Shown: positions 26,379 to 36,703 of the stretch, in pieces
Numbering within the stretch: the first letter of the stretch is position 1
Layout: each line of letters opens with the position of its first letter
Source of the DNA: an uncultured Candidatus Peregrinibacteria bacterium
Lineage (GTDB): Bacteria > Patescibacteriota > Gracilibacteria > Peribacterales > Peribacteraceae
DNA length: 64,000 nucleotides
Reading direction: 5' to 3'
NCBI GenBank assembly: GCA_903825315.1
Contig: CAIKAD010000002.1
Span: forward strand, 124,001 to 188,000
Position numbers and translations under genes: made by a program
The notes under the pieces: model-generated
What the model saw: only the letters and a program-made list of their open reading frames with translations
What the model was told of the DNA's origin: nothing
Databases searched by the model: none

Positions 26379-27869
26379 TCATTTCACTACTGCAACCACG
26401 TCATCCGGTGACATGGCGGAGGTGATCGTAAAGCTGGGAAGACGGAGAAGCTGTGAGCGGTAAAAACTCTTCTCGGGCGCATTGCCGATGCCAAAGAGGT
26501 AGCCCTGTTCGGCAGCAATGCCTGCAATACGGTCATTGACGCCGCCTTGTGGATAATCGACGGCAAAGACTGGCCTGCTCGTGAGATCCTCAATCAATTG
26601 TCGCCCTTTAGCCAAATCCAATTTGGCCTGGTCGTTGGTCAGTGCGCGTAAATCATCTCCCGAATACCCTGCAGTCTGGATATCAAAGCCATTAGCGATG
26701 AACGTCATGAGCATCTTCTGTGTGATACCTGACAATCCCACATTCTTGCCCGACACAAAGAACGTTGCGGTAACGCCCTGACCGTACAGGATATCCGACG
26801 CTTTCCGCGCGGCGTCGGGTGTGAGTTCCGTAATGGCAAGCACCACTGCCTTGGACGGTAGGGATACATTTTTTTGCGCTTCCTGCTGGAGAAGTATGTC
26901 CTGAACATCACGCAGGGAAACAAAATGCACTCCAGCGTTCTTCAGAGGCGTAATATGCGCCGCCAAATCTTCCAGCACACCGGGATCGCTGGCGCGGTAG
27001 CGGAGGATGGCGAGGGCGAATTTGTCCTTCCGTACCATGAAGGCAGGACGGAACGGCGCCAGATAGGACTTGGAGACGTATCCCTCCTTCCCGTTAAACG
27101 GTACGCGCGCCCAATCCCCCTCCATCGAGAGCGGACGTACAAAAGTGTCACCGTCAATTTGCCCCAATTTTTCACTCTTCTGGTCCGGTTTGGCTCGGAC
27201 ATTTACGAAAGCAAAGTGGACGTAGTAAAGGCCGTTGAACGCCTTCTGTTCCTCCGCCAGCCGGTCTTCCGTCGTCATACGTGCTAGATACTGAAGGGAA
27301 GCGTAGCCGGTCTTGGAGCCGGCCACCTGTACCTTAGCCCATCCCGCATTGATAAACTCCAGGACAGTGACCTCATCACCGCCGTTGAGCCGCACGACAA
27401 GCGAGGACGAAACCTTGGGTTCGCTGCGGATGTTAAGAAATGAGTTGGTAATCCGGTACAGATTGGCGCCCTCCGCCGCCCCCGAAGCGCGCATCGCGTT
27501 GTATGTAGGGACCATGGAGAGATCCAAAGACGGCATCTGGGCCGTCGAGGTGTTGACTAATGACGCCGTTCCGGTGTCCAACACATCTGCAGATATCGAA
27601 CTCATGTTGTCCAGTGCCGCCCCCGTCCCCTCCTGCACTCCTGCTAGACGCTGGAACCGCTCCAAGTCCTTCTCCGTAAAGGTAATGTCGTCCACCGGCG
27701 CTTGGTCCGGACCTTTGACAACATTGCTGCCGCCGCACCCAGCAAACAGGATTCCGAAAGACGCGACGAGAAGGAACGCGACGAGAGAGCTCCAGCGCAT
27801 GCCCGAAGCATTGCGGCGTGGTTGCCCGCGTGTGGAAGATCGGAAGCGCGTGTGACGGTAGCTGTTCAT
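26379..27869 (-). CDS. Lipoprotein with SH3-like repeats and C-terminal polysaccharide-deacetylase-like domain
   Basis: LLVASFGILFAGCGG lipobox; two SH3b-like units (NSFLNIRSEPKVSSSLVVRLNGGDEVTVLE; FVNVRAKPDQKSEKLGQIDGDTFVRPL); ATFFVSGKNVG. Confidence 0.65.
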   Translation of the reverse strand: MNSYRHTRFRSSTRGQPRRNASGMRWSSLVAFLLVASFGILFAGCGGSNVVKGPDQAPVDDITFTEKDLERFQRLAGVQEGTGAALDNMSSISADVLDTGTASLVNTSTAQMPSLDLSMVPTYNAMRASGAAEGANLYRITNSFLNIRSEPKVSSSLVVRLNGGDEVTVLEFINAGWAKVQVAGSKTGYASLQYLARMTTEDRLAEEQKAFNGLYYVHFAFVNVRAKPDQKSEKLGQIDGDTFVRPLSMEGDWARVPFNGKEGYVSKSYLAPFRPAFMVRKDKFALAILRYRASDPGVLEDLAAHITPLKNAGVHFVSLRDVQDILLQQEAQKNVSLPSKAVVLAITELTPDAARKASDILYGQGVTATFFVSGKNVGLSGITQKMLMTFIANGFDIQTAGYSGDDLRALTNDQAKLDLAKGRQLIEDLTSRPVFAVDYPQGGVNDRIAGIAAEQGYLFGIGNAPEKSFYRSQLLRLPSFTITSAMSPDDVVAVVK

Positions 27870-28056
27870 GGGAACGGAAAAGAATGGGGGGATAAAAAGA
27901 GCGGTTTCAGATAAAACGCGACAGTAATCGGGAGGTTGTTTCACCAATTTCATCCACACAGTACTTCATCGTTTCCTTAATCACTGTTCCTGCCGGGAGG
28001 CGGGAGAGGAGGGAGAAAGTGGCCAGGAGCGGGCTGATCATGGACATAGAGATGGG

Positions 28057-29754
28057 TTACATGCGTTCCGGGACACGGAGTGTGAGGAGTTCGGCCCCAG
28101 CCTTGAGCACGTCGGCCGTGAGCGCCGTGATATGCAAACGGAGCGACCGTACGGGTTCCTCCGCCTTGAGGATGGGCTCGGCGTTATAGAATGCGTTAAA
28201 ATCCTGGCTGAGCTGGTACAGGTAGTTCGTCAGCTTGTGCGGCAGACGCATATCGCGCGCCTCTGCGAGTACGGAGGGAAACTGCAGGATCGTGCGGACG
28301 AGGAGCCGGTCCGCAGACGACAGCGGCACGTTTCCTTTGGGGGCGGGCGTCTTCTTTACATCCGCCTTGCGGAGAACAGACCGGGCGCGGGCATGCGTGT
28401 ATTGAAGGTACGGAGCGCTGTTCCCCTCAAAGCTCAGCATTTTGTTCCAGTCGAAGATGATGTCCATTTTGCGATTCTGGCTGAGCACTCCATAGATAAC
28501 CGCACTGATCCCCATCATCTCGGCAAGAGCCTGAGGATCATCTGTTTGTATGGTCTCCCCGCGTTCGCGGATGATGTCACCCGCGCGCTTCACAGCCTCG
28601 TCCAGAACTTCTTCCATACGAAGGGATGTTCCTTTCCGCGTACTCATGGAGGCATCCGCAAACCGCATGCGGCCGAAAACCGTATGTTCAAGAGATGGAA
28701 GTTCCCATCCCAAGAGCCGACATGTTTCGAAGAGCTGCTTGAAGTGCATGCTCTGCGCCACATCCACCACGTAATACAGTGCGGAGGGGTGGTAGGTGTC
28801 GATGCGATAACGGATCATCGCCAGGTCGCGCGTGGCATAGAGGGTGGAGCCGTCACTCTTCTGCATGAGGAGCGGCGGAAGCCCCGTTTCTTCCGGAAAC
28901 GGAACAATCAATGCTCCCCCTTCGCCCTTCTGGAATAAACCTTTCTTCTTCCCCTCTTCCAGGATTGGCGCCATTTTGTCCTCGTAAAAGCTCTCCCCCG
29001 TCTCCACATCAACATGGAGGTGCAATCGCTCGTACAAGCCCCCCAGTGCCGCCTTGCTCACGGCCACCGCATCCGCCCAGAACGCACGGAGTTCCGTATC
29101 ACCTTCCTCCATTTTCTTGAATGCTGCACGCGCCTCATCTTCCAATCCTGCATTCTTCTCCGCCTCCTCATGAAAGCGTACGTAGAGACCGAGCAGCTCC
29201 TCTAGGGAATAGTCTTTGGGACTCTTTCCGTTCCCCCACATTCTGTACGCCACTGCCAACTTTCCAAACTGCGTCCCCCAGTCGCCGGGGTAGCTCCACC
29301 CAATGACATGAACCCCCGTATGACGATAGAGATTGATGATGGCCTGTCCGATGACGTGCGAGCCCAGGTGATGCACGCCGAGTGGTTTGGCAATATTCGG
29401 TCCACAAAAGTCAATGATGATGGGCGCATCTTTCTTGCGGACCTTTGCGGGCTTCGTTGATGCGAGAGAATCCTGGAGTTGTTCAACGAGCTCGGCGGAG
29501 GTGAGCCAGACATTCACATAACCGGGCGCAATTGCTTCCACACGTTCCACGCCGTTCACGCCCTTCAATTCCTTGGCGAATTCCTGTGCAATGTCCATTG
29601 GATTTGTCTTCAACTTCTTCGCAAGAGAAAGAGGCAAACTCGTTGCCAGATCCCCCCGATCCTCCTCGCGCGGCGCCTGCCAGTTCACTGTACCTTTCTC
29701 TCCTGTCTTGGTGGCAAGAAACTGTGCAGCCGCTTCTGTGATTGTCTCAAACAT
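28057..29754 (-). CDS. argS: Arginyl-tRNA synthetase
   Basis: DFCGPNIAKPLGVHHLGSHVIGQAI, HVIGWSYPGDWGTQFGKL, FADASMSTRKGTSLRMEEVLDEA. Confidence 0.93.
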   Translation of the reverse strand: MFETITEAAAQFLATKTGEKGTVNWQAPREEDRGDLATSLPLSLAKKLKTNPMDIAQEFAKELKGVNGVERVEAIAPGYVNVWLTSAELVEQLQDSLASTKPAKVRKKDAPIIIDFCGPNIAKPLGVHHLGSHVIGQAIINLYRHTGVHVIGWSYPGDWGTQFGKLAVAYRMWGNGKSPKDYSLEELLGLYVRFHEEAEKNAGLEDEARAAFKKMEEGDTELRAFWADAVAVSKAALGGLYERLHLHVDVETGESFYEDKMAPILEEGKKKGLFQKGEGGALIVPFPEETGLPPLLMQKSDGSTLYATRDLAMIRYRIDTYHPSALYYVVDVAQSMHFKQLFETCRLLGWELPSLEHTVFGRMRFADASMSTRKGTSLRMEEVLDEAVKRAGDIIRERGETIQTDDPQALAEMMGISAVIYGVLSQNRKMDIIFDWNKMLSFEGNSAPYLQYTHARARSVLRKADVKKTPAPKGNVPLSSADRLLVRTILQFPSVLAEARDMRLPHKLTNYLYQLSQDFNAFYNAEPILKAEEPVRSLRLHITALTADVLKAGAELLTLRVPERM

Positions 29755-30093
29755 ACGCAAGAGCGTGGACCCCTCCTGAACAAAAGTCCTACTCAGGAAA
29801 TTAGGCGAAATGTAGCACCTGTATATACATAGTCCAACTGAGAACAAAATTTGCTCTTGCACACAGAATGTCCTCATATTCTGAACAGTATTTGTGCACG
29901 ATTTTTCTCTTTGTATTGAGACCGCAATCCCCGCATCGTCCTCTGAACATGTGTGGTGCAGACGTACCGTCGGATTGAGTTGGCCCATTCCCATCACACG
30001 TCACGAAACGCTTAGAGGTATTTTTTCCTTGTACGGACATCCCGGCAGGACGTCCCTACTACCATCCCTAGGCATCGGTCGCTACAATGAAGA

Positions 30094-30891
30094 ATGCCCA
30101 TGCGTTTTCTGCGCATCATGTTCCCGGCTCTTATCCTCCCACTTCTCCTCACGGGCTGCGGGAAGAAGGAGCTGCCTCCCGCTCCCCCAGCACAGGAACG
30201 CCAAAATCCACGACCTGCAGCGGCACTCGGGACGTATGTGAGTTATTTTTTGGGGAAGGGAGCCTACCCTTCGGTGGGCTCTGCCATGAAAGGCATAGAA
30301 GCCCAAGTTCGTTTTCTGCAAGCCTATAATCCACTCACCAGCGACGACACGTTCACCCTTCTTCAGGAATTCGGCAACGTGCTCCAGGTGGATGTGACGG
30401 ATCTTCTCAACCGTTCCACAGACCGCCCGCACACACTCACCGCCTACACGGATGGTCTTAGGAACATAACCGAACGCGCCGAGAACATGGTGAAGGAATT
30501 GGAAAACCGTGCCGCAGATCTGCGCACGCAAGGGCGGGATGCACATAGCCAAGTTAGCGCTCTACAGCGCAGCGTAGACCAAGCGTACCGAACGCAGGAC
30601 TACTCCACTGCCGGAGGCTTGCAACAACAGCTTGCCGACGCGCAAACCCGGGTTTCCCAGCTCACGACGGAAGACACGCAGGTCCGGAACGTGGAGAACA
30701 CCTACAAACGTCTCATAGACGTGGCACAGAAGCGCCTAAACGCCATCGAGGAAAACCGCGAAGTGCTCATAGCCGGACTGACGGTTGTGCAGCTGCCAGG
30801 CATCGAAGATATTGGCGTGCTCGAGACACAAAAAGGGTACCATTCGCAGGGGGAAGGCTCCCCGCTTCTCAAGGGGTTGGACAATCTCTAA
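30094..30891 (+). CDS. Coiled-coil lipoprotein
   Basis: LILPLLLTGCGKKELPP lipobox; long helical region. Confidence 0.6.
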   Translation: MPMRFLRIMFPALILPLLLTGCGKKELPPAPPAQERQNPRPAAALGTYVSYFLGKGAYPSVGSAMKGIEAQVRFLQAYNPLTSDDTFTLLQEFGNVLQVDVTDLLNRSTDRPHTLTAYTDGLRNITERAENMVKELENRAADLRTQGRDAHSQVSALQRSVDQAYRTQDYSTAGGLQQQLADAQTRVSQLTTEDTQVRNVENTYKRLIDVAQKRLNAIEENREVLIAGLTVVQLPGIEDIGVLETQKGYHSQGEGSPLLKGLDNL

Positions 30892-30930
30892 AAACAGCAA
30901 TACCAAGCCAAAATCTTAAATAAGTGCGCA

Positions 30931-33399
30931 TTGAAGGAAAGTGTGTTTTCTGCTATAATTAACAGATTCTACCTTCACGTGGCCCAAACACCCACCGCAC
31001 CTCCGGCTTCCCCCCTGCGGACATCCCCTCTGCTGCTCGCCATCGACGAGCTCCTTGGCCTGAACAGGAAGGCAGAGGAATTGCTGGTGAAGGGAGAAAC
31101 GGAGGAGGGGGAATCCTGGAGTTCTGAGGAGCGGGAAGCGCTCAAACACTACCAGGAAGGGCTCCAGAAGATTCTGGACATCATCGCGCCGGCCGCTATG
31201 GAAGTGAAATCCAACGAACTGATTCTCAACGACCAGTACGTGCGCGTGCTCTATGCGTACAACTGGCCCAACTTCATCTACCCCAACTGGCTCTCACAAA
31301 TCGTCAATGCTGACGCGCAGATGGACATCTCCCAGTTCATCTACCCCTCGACCAACAAGGCCATCATGAAGATGCTGCGTAAGAAAGTAGCGGAACTCCG
31401 CTCCAGCATCCGCATTCTGGAACAGCGCGGCATCGTGCGCGATCCGGCACTGGAAGCTGCACTGCAGGATGCCGAGGAACTGCGCGACCTCCTCGCCCGC
31501 GGCCAAGAGAAACTCTTCCAATTCGGCCTCTATCTTTCAATCTACGCAGAGGATGAGGAGCGGCTTAAAAAGCAGCAGACGGACATCGAATCCATCCTGG
31601 GAGGCAAACTCGTGCTCACCAAGCCGTCGCTGTTTCAGATGGAGCATGGCTTTACGAGTACGCTGCCTCTGTGCCTGGATGAGCTCGAAATCAACCGCAA
31701 CATGAACACGTCGCCGCTGGCTACAAGCTTCCCCTTCTCCAGCTGTGATCTCACCAGTGACCGGGGCATTCTGTACGGAGTCAACCGCCACAATGAAAGC
31801 CTCGTGATCTTCGACCGGTTCGATCTTCCCAATGCCAACGCCAACGTATTTGCCATTTCCGGCGCCGGCAAATCCTTCGCGGTCAAGCTGGAGATCCTCC
31901 GCTCCCTCATGTTGGGAACGGACGTGCTCGTGATTGACCCGGAAAACGAGTACGGCGAGCTCTGCCAGACGGTAGGCGGCACGTACATTCCCCTCTCACT
32001 CCAAAGCTCCTTCCGCGTGAACCCGTTTGACCTGCCGCAAGCTATCCGCAGCGAAGAGGCGGAAACAGGAGAAACACTGCGCGCCGCCGTGATCAATCTG
32101 CACGGACTCTTCAAGTTAATGCTGGGAACGCTCACGCCTGCGGAGGACGGAGTGTTGGATAAGGCAATTTTGGACACGTACGCCCTCAAAGGCATCACGC
32201 TGGCTACGGAGAATCCCGGGACATTGGAACCGCCTACGCTCCACGACCTCGTGGATGTGCTGCTGACCACCGATGGAGGCGAAAATATGGCTAAGGTGCT
32301 CCAAAAATACACTGCGGGAAGCTTTGCAGGATTGTTCGACCAACAGACCAATGTGCAGCTGGAGAACCAGCTCGTGGTGTTTCAAATCCGCGACCTGGAG
32401 GAGCAGCTGCGCCCCATGGCAGTGTACATTGTCTTGAACTTCCTCTGGAACCGCGTCCGCAGCGAACTGAAGCGGCGGTTTTTGGTGATTGATGAGGCCT
32501 GGAACCTCATGCAATTCGAGGATTCCGCGCGCTTCCTGTACGGCATCGTCAAGCGCGCTCGCAAGTACTACTTGGGCGTAACCACTATCACGCAGGACGT
32601 GGAGGACTTCGTCAACTCGCCCTACGGCCGCCCCATCATTACCAACTCGTCCCTCCAAATCCTCCTCAAGCAGTCCGCAACGGCTGTGGATAACCTCCAG
32701 AAGCTGTTCTACCTCACGGACGGGGAAAAGTACGTACTGCTCAACTCCGGTGTCGGGCAGGGCATCTTCTTCGCTGGAAACAAGCACGTAGCCATTGAGA
32801 TCGTCTCTAGCCCGGACGAGGCTGCTGTGATCACCACCAAGCCAGAGGAACTCCTCGCCCGGCGTGCTCAGGCCGCCGTACGCGAGCGCGAGGAAGCGAT
32901 TGAAGCAAGGAAACACGGTATGGCTCCCGCCGAGCCACAAACGCCCCAGGGCGAGCCTGTGAATGCCCATAGCGTGCTCAAGGCGGCAGTGCCGGAGGCT
33001 GCGGACCAAAAATCCGCGCCCCCTCCTCCCCCACCGGCACCTGCCACGGCAGAACTTCCACCGGAACCTCTCCTTGCGGAACCCCCTCCGTCAAAACAAC
33101 CGGAACCAAAACCGTCTAAAGCGGAAGCGATGAATGAACCTCCGTCTCCTGCAGAGGAAGCCAACACTGCCCCCCTTGAACCTCCGCCTGCCGCAACGCA
33201 AGAACTGGAGCCAACAACAACCGTCATGGAAAACACACCTCCCGCTGTAGCCGAAACTCCGACGATGGAACCGGAACAGACACCGACTGCCGAACCTCAA
33301 ACCGCCTCTTCCACCGAAGACTTGCTTCAGACCACAACTGACCCTCCTCCGCAGCCGGAAGAAACGCCTTTACCTGCAGAACAGGGGGAGAATACGTGA
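30931..33399 (+). CDS. VirB4/TraC-like T4SS ATPase with Pro-rich C-terminal tail
   Basis: VFAISGAGKSFAVKLEILRSLMLGTDVLVIDPENEYGELCQTVGG, FLVIDEAWNLMQFEDSARFLYGIVKRARKYYLGVTTITQDVEDF. Confidence 0.85.
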   Translation: MKESVFSAIINRFYLHVAQTPTAPPASPLRTSPLLLAIDELLGLNRKAEELLVKGETEEGESWSSEEREALKHYQEGLQKILDIIAPAAMEVKSNELILNDQYVRVLYAYNWPNFIYPNWLSQIVNADAQMDISQFIYPSTNKAIMKMLRKKVAELRSSIRILEQRGIVRDPALEAALQDAEELRDLLARGQEKLFQFGLYLSIYAEDEERLKKQQTDIESILGGKLVLTKPSLFQMEHGFTSTLPLCLDELEINRNMNTSPLATSFPFSSCDLTSDRGILYGVNRHNESLVIFDRFDLPNANANVFAISGAGKSFAVKLEILRSLMLGTDVLVIDPENEYGELCQTVGGTYIPLSLQSSFRVNPFDLPQAIRSEEAETGETLRAAVINLHGLFKLMLGTLTPAEDGVLDKAILDTYALKGITLATENPGTLEPPTLHDLVDVLLTTDGGENMAKVLQKYTAGSFAGLFDQQTNVQLENQLVVFQIRDLEEQLRPMAVYIVLNFLWNRVRSELKRRFLVIDEAWNLMQFEDSARFLYGIVKRARKYYLGVTTITQDVEDFVNSPYGRPIITNSSLQILLKQSATAVDNLQKLFYLTDGEKYVLLNSGVGQGIFFAGNKHVAIEIVSSPDEAAVITTKPEELLARRAQAAVREREEAIEARKHGMAPAEPQTPQGEPVNAHSVLKAAVPEAADQKSAPPPPPPAPATAELPPEPLLAEPPPSKQPEPKPSKAEAMNEPPSPAEEANTAPLEPPPAATQELEPTTTVMENTPPAVAETPTMEPEQTPTAEPQTASSTEDLLQTTTDPPPQPEETPLPAEQGENT

Positions 33400-33414
33400 T
33401 CATCTCTACGTGCA

Positions 33415-34464
33415 TCACACGGAAGGCTGAGCTTGTTCCTCATTGCCTTGCCCTTCATCTACGACTTTCCATCGCACTTCCGGCTTGAGATGCCCCGGCA
33501 TCGCAAAGCCCGCCGCTTTCCTGTGCCCGCCGCCGTGGAACTTACCGGCCATTTTGGACACGTCCACATCCTCCCGCAGCGTTCGTAGTGAACCGCGGAC
33601 TTTTCCCGCACGCTCAGAGAGGATGAGTGAAAACTTCATGCCAGGGATGGCATTCACATAGTCGATGGCACCCGTCAGTTCGGAATAATCGGCGCCTGTT
33701 GCACGGAAATCGCCTTCCGTAACGGCGGAAATGGCGCCTCCCTCTTCCGTCAGGCTCACTTTCTCCAGAACCCGCCCCCACAATCGCAGCGTACTCATCT
33801 TGGCCGTCCGGAACACGGCATGGACCACCTCCTGGCGCCGCGCCCCTGCCCGCAGAAGGCGCGCTACGGTGCGGTAGACCTGTCCGGTGGTATTGCTATG
33901 CAGAAGGCCGCCTGTATCGGTGTAAACGCCCGTGAGGAGGCACGTGGCAATGTCCGCCGTGAGAGGCCACTCCAGCATGTCTGCAAGCCCCACCGCCACT
34001 TCGCAGGTGGAACACGCTTCTGGAACGAGCAAGTTCACGGTCCCGTAGCGGGGATTGCCGGGGTGGTGGTCCAGCATCACCGATCGAATGGTGCCGTCGA
34101 AGAGCGGCTTGTGCGTCTCGTGCAGCTCGGTGAGCTTGGGCTCAGCGCTATCCAGAAACACGCACACGTCCTCCGCAGGATGGAATGCTTCGGAAGCGGG
34201 AGGAGCTGTGACCCGCAACGCCCCCGGAAGGAAATGAAATGTTTCGGGGACGGCATCCACGCAATGGAACTGCACTTCTTTATCTGCAAACTGCTGCTCC
34301 AGGAGCAAGCCCATGCCCATCAACGCCCCCATCGCATCCCCGTCCGGATTGCGGTGGCAGATGCAGTGGATACGCCTGGCGCTCTGGAGGATTACTTCTG
34401 CCCGTACTGCGTCTGCTTTCGTGAGCGGCATGGAATTCCTGGCTTGGCTCAGAGGATCTTTCAT
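33415..34464 (-). CDS. DHH/DHHA1 phosphoesterase (NrnA-like)
   Basis: IHCICHRNPDGDAMGALMGMGLLLEQ, VMLDHHPGNP, TGVYTDTGGLLHSNTT, GGGHRKAAGFAMPG. Confidence 0.9.
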   Translation of the reverse strand: MKDPLSQARNSMPLTKADAVRAEVILQSARRIHCICHRNPDGDAMGALMGMGLLLEQQFADKEVQFHCVDAVPETFHFLPGALRVTAPPASEAFHPAEDVCVFLDSAEPKLTELHETHKPLFDGTIRSVMLDHHPGNPRYGTVNLLVPEACSTCEVAVGLADMLEWPLTADIATCLLTGVYTDTGGLLHSNTTGQVYRTVARLLRAGARRQEVVHAVFRTAKMSTLRLWGRVLEKVSLTEEGGAISAVTEGDFRATGADYSELTGAIDYVNAIPGMKFSLILSERAGKVRGSLRTLREDVDVSKMAGKFHGGGHRKAAGFAMPGHLKPEVRWKVVDEGQGNEEQAQPSV

Positions 34465-34716
34465 TCCGCATCCCCGGAACTGTCTGCCAAAGAAAATGGA
34501 ACGGGAGTGTAGTGCTGTGCACGATGATTCATCAACGTGCCTCGTCTACTTCGTCTTGCTGCAGCATTGAAGTGTCTCCTGAATTTCTTTCGTACAATCG
34601 GTGTGACATAGGGAATGAACCAAAGTTCCAACATCACAAATCGCAAAACGTTCGAGACATCGAAGCGACAGTAGTCATTGGAATTTTGAATATTGGATCA
34701 TTGATGGTGAAGACAA

Positions 34717-35046
34717 TCACAAACCTAACAACGTATCGATCCTCTCCCCACGCTCACTCCTGTCATCAATCCGAAACCGAATTTTGGGCGTCCGGTGAGC
34801 AGTGATTTTCCGTCCCAGCGCCTTCTGCAGTTCCCCCTGCCTGCCCTCCAGGAATTCCAGAGCCCTCTGCGGTTCTTTGAGTGCGCTGATGTAGATTGTG
34901 GCATACGTAATATCCGGAGATACCTCCACCTCCGTAATGGAAACCATGCCGCATACCTGCGGCGCCTCGCGCAAAATGGGTGCTATGGATTCCCGGACAA
35001 CGGAAGCGATCATGGCGGGACGCTTTCTTGATGGTGATGAATCCAT
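34717..35046 (-). CDS. rbfA: Ribosome-binding factor A
   Basis: ASVVRESIAPILREAPQVCGMVSITEVEVSPDITYATIYISAL...PKIRFRIDDRSERGERIDTLL. Confidence 0.85.
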   Translation of the reverse strand: MDSSPSRKRPAMIASVVRESIAPILREAPQVCGMVSITEVEVSPDITYATIYISALKEPQRALEFLEGRQGELQKALGRKITAHRTPKIRFRIDDRSERGERIDTLLGL

Positions 35047-35051
35047 GGGCA

Positions 35052-35175
35052 AGGAGGCAGAAGAATCAGAAGATACAGATGAATCAGAGGACAAAAGCTA
35101 CCACTCTTCTGCATCTTCTGCATCCTTTGTTTCATCTGCATCCTCTGTACCCCCTGCATCCTCTGCTTCCTTCCA
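35052..35175. repeat. GAAGA/TCTTC-family long imperfect hairpin between divergent rbfA and fmt
   Basis: GGCAGAAGAATCAGAAGATACAGATGAATCAGAGGA...TCTTCTGCATCTTCTGCATCC...CATCTGCATCCTCTG. Confidence 0.6.
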
Positions 35176-35197
35176 AAAACAAGGTACACTGACGCAA

Positions 35198-36070
35198 ATG
35201 TCTGACCCTACCCTGCACATCCTCTTCCTCGGCACGTCATCCTTCGCTATCCCCTCGCTCAACACCCTTGCGAAGGAGCCCCGCTTCCATGTGGATGCTG
35301 TTATCACCCAGCCGGATCGTCCTATAGGGCGCAAGCAAATTCTCACGCCGCCTCCAACCAAGATTGCAGCCCAAAACCTCAACCTGCCTGTACTGCAGCC
35401 TGAAGATCTGAGGAAGGACTTTTCCGCTTTAGGACTGGAAAGACCGGATTTTCTGGTGGTCGTCAGTTATGGACAAATCCTTTCGCAGGAGATTCTGGAT
35501 TTTCCCCGTATCGCCCCGGTAAACGTTCACGGCTCCCTTCTGCCCCGCTTTCGCGGCGCCTCACCCATCCAACACGCCCTGCTCGCAGGAGACAAGGAAA
35601 CAGGCGTCACAATCCAGCATATGGTCAAAGAACTGGACGCAGGCCCTATTCTTGCACAGGGTAAAGTGACGATAGAGCCACGTGATACCTTTGTCCTCCT
35701 CCACGATCGCCTGGCGGCCATGGGTGCTGAACTTCTCCAGAATACGCTTATTGCCCCCCTCCTTCCCGTTCCGCAACCTACCGAAGGAATCGTTCGATGC
35801 GGCAAGCTGGACCGTAAGGACGGCGATGTTGATCCGAGCTCCATGACCGCTGAGGAGATCGACCGCAAAGTACGCGCGCTGACACCATGGCCGGGCGTGA
35901 CAATGACCTTCTACGGAGAACCCGTGAAGATTCTGGAGACCGATCTGCAGCCTCAACCGCGTTCCACTCCACTTCCCTGTGCCGGCAACTCCACACTTCA
36001 TCTTGTGACTGTGCTTCCGGCCGGAAAGAAGCCGATGTCAGGAGCCGAATGGAAACGAGGAAGACAGTGA
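35198..36070 (+). CDS. fmt: Methionyl-tRNA formyltransferase
   Basis: ILFLGTSSFAIPSLNTLA, PVNVHGSLLPRFRGASPIQHALLAGDKETGVTIQHMVKELDAG. Confidence 0.92.
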   Translation: MSDPTLHILFLGTSSFAIPSLNTLAKEPRFHVDAVITQPDRPIGRKQILTPPPTKIAAQNLNLPVLQPEDLRKDFSALGLERPDFLVVVSYGQILSQEILDFPRIAPVNVHGSLLPRFRGASPIQHALLAGDKETGVTIQHMVKELDAGPILAQGKVTIEPRDTFVLLHDRLAAMGAELLQNTLIAPLLPVPQPTEGIVRCGKLDRKDGDVDPSSMTAEEIDRKVRALTPWPGVTMTFYGEPVKILETDLQPQPRSTPLPCAGNSTLHLVTVLPAGKKPMSGAEWKRGRQ

Positions 36071-36121
36071 AGAGTCTTCCATGCGTTGCCACGCTATTTT
36101 TCGTTTCTTGTTTTCACAAAA

Positions 36122-36159
36122 TTGTGCCTACATTTGTGTACACATTTGTAAGCACAATT
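36122..36159. repeat. TTGTGC..ACATTTGTGTACACATTTGT.AGCAC repeat, copy at 3' side of fmt
   Basis: Near-identical to 50930-50968; shorter relative at 20636-20658. Confidence 0.7.
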
Positions 36160-36176
36160 AACAGCTATTGACGGTT

Positions 36177-36479
36177 CTATTTTTGCAGTTTCCCCTTCAT
36201 TTCCTGGAACGCTTCAAGGAACTTATCAAGGTCCTCCACGTCGAACATAATCGTCGTCTTCTGGCCTCCGCGGGACTTCTCGGAAACCTTGAAGAACTTA
36301 CCATTGGTACTCTCCTTAAGATCGATATAAAAGGTGCGCTGGCGCGCATGGATAGTGACGGAATGCAAATCCTGAGCGTAGCGGCCGCCGCCATTACCGC
36401 CTCTGGGTGGCAATCCAGAACCGAATCCGTCACCCTGTTGCGGAGGGGGACCCGACAGTTCGGACATGGGGTCGAACAT
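36177..36479 (-). CDS. PUR-alpha/DUF3276-type nucleic-acid-binding protein
   Basis: TIHARQRTFYIDLKESTNGKFFKVSEKSRGGQKTTIMFDVEDLDKFLEAFQEM. Confidence 0.8.
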   Translation of the reverse strand: MFDPMSELSGPPPQQGDGFGSGLPPRGGNGGGRYAQDLHSVTIHARQRTFYIDLKESTNGKFFKVSEKSRGGQKTTIMFDVEDLDKFLEAFQEMKGKLQK

Positions 36480-36703
36480 AGAAAAGGGGGAAGAAGAATT
36501 GGAACGCTGCTCCCATCGCCACTTCCTGCAGCAAACGCCTGAAGTCGGTCGGGAGGCATTTCCATGGTAGCAAATGGAGTGTTGAATGCAATGGAAGCAA
36601 TCGTTGATCTAGAAGGATTACGGAACAACAGAATAACGGAATAGGAGAGTAACAGGGCACCTTCCCGAACCTGTTATTCCATTATCCCCCTACAAAGCCC
36701 CCC

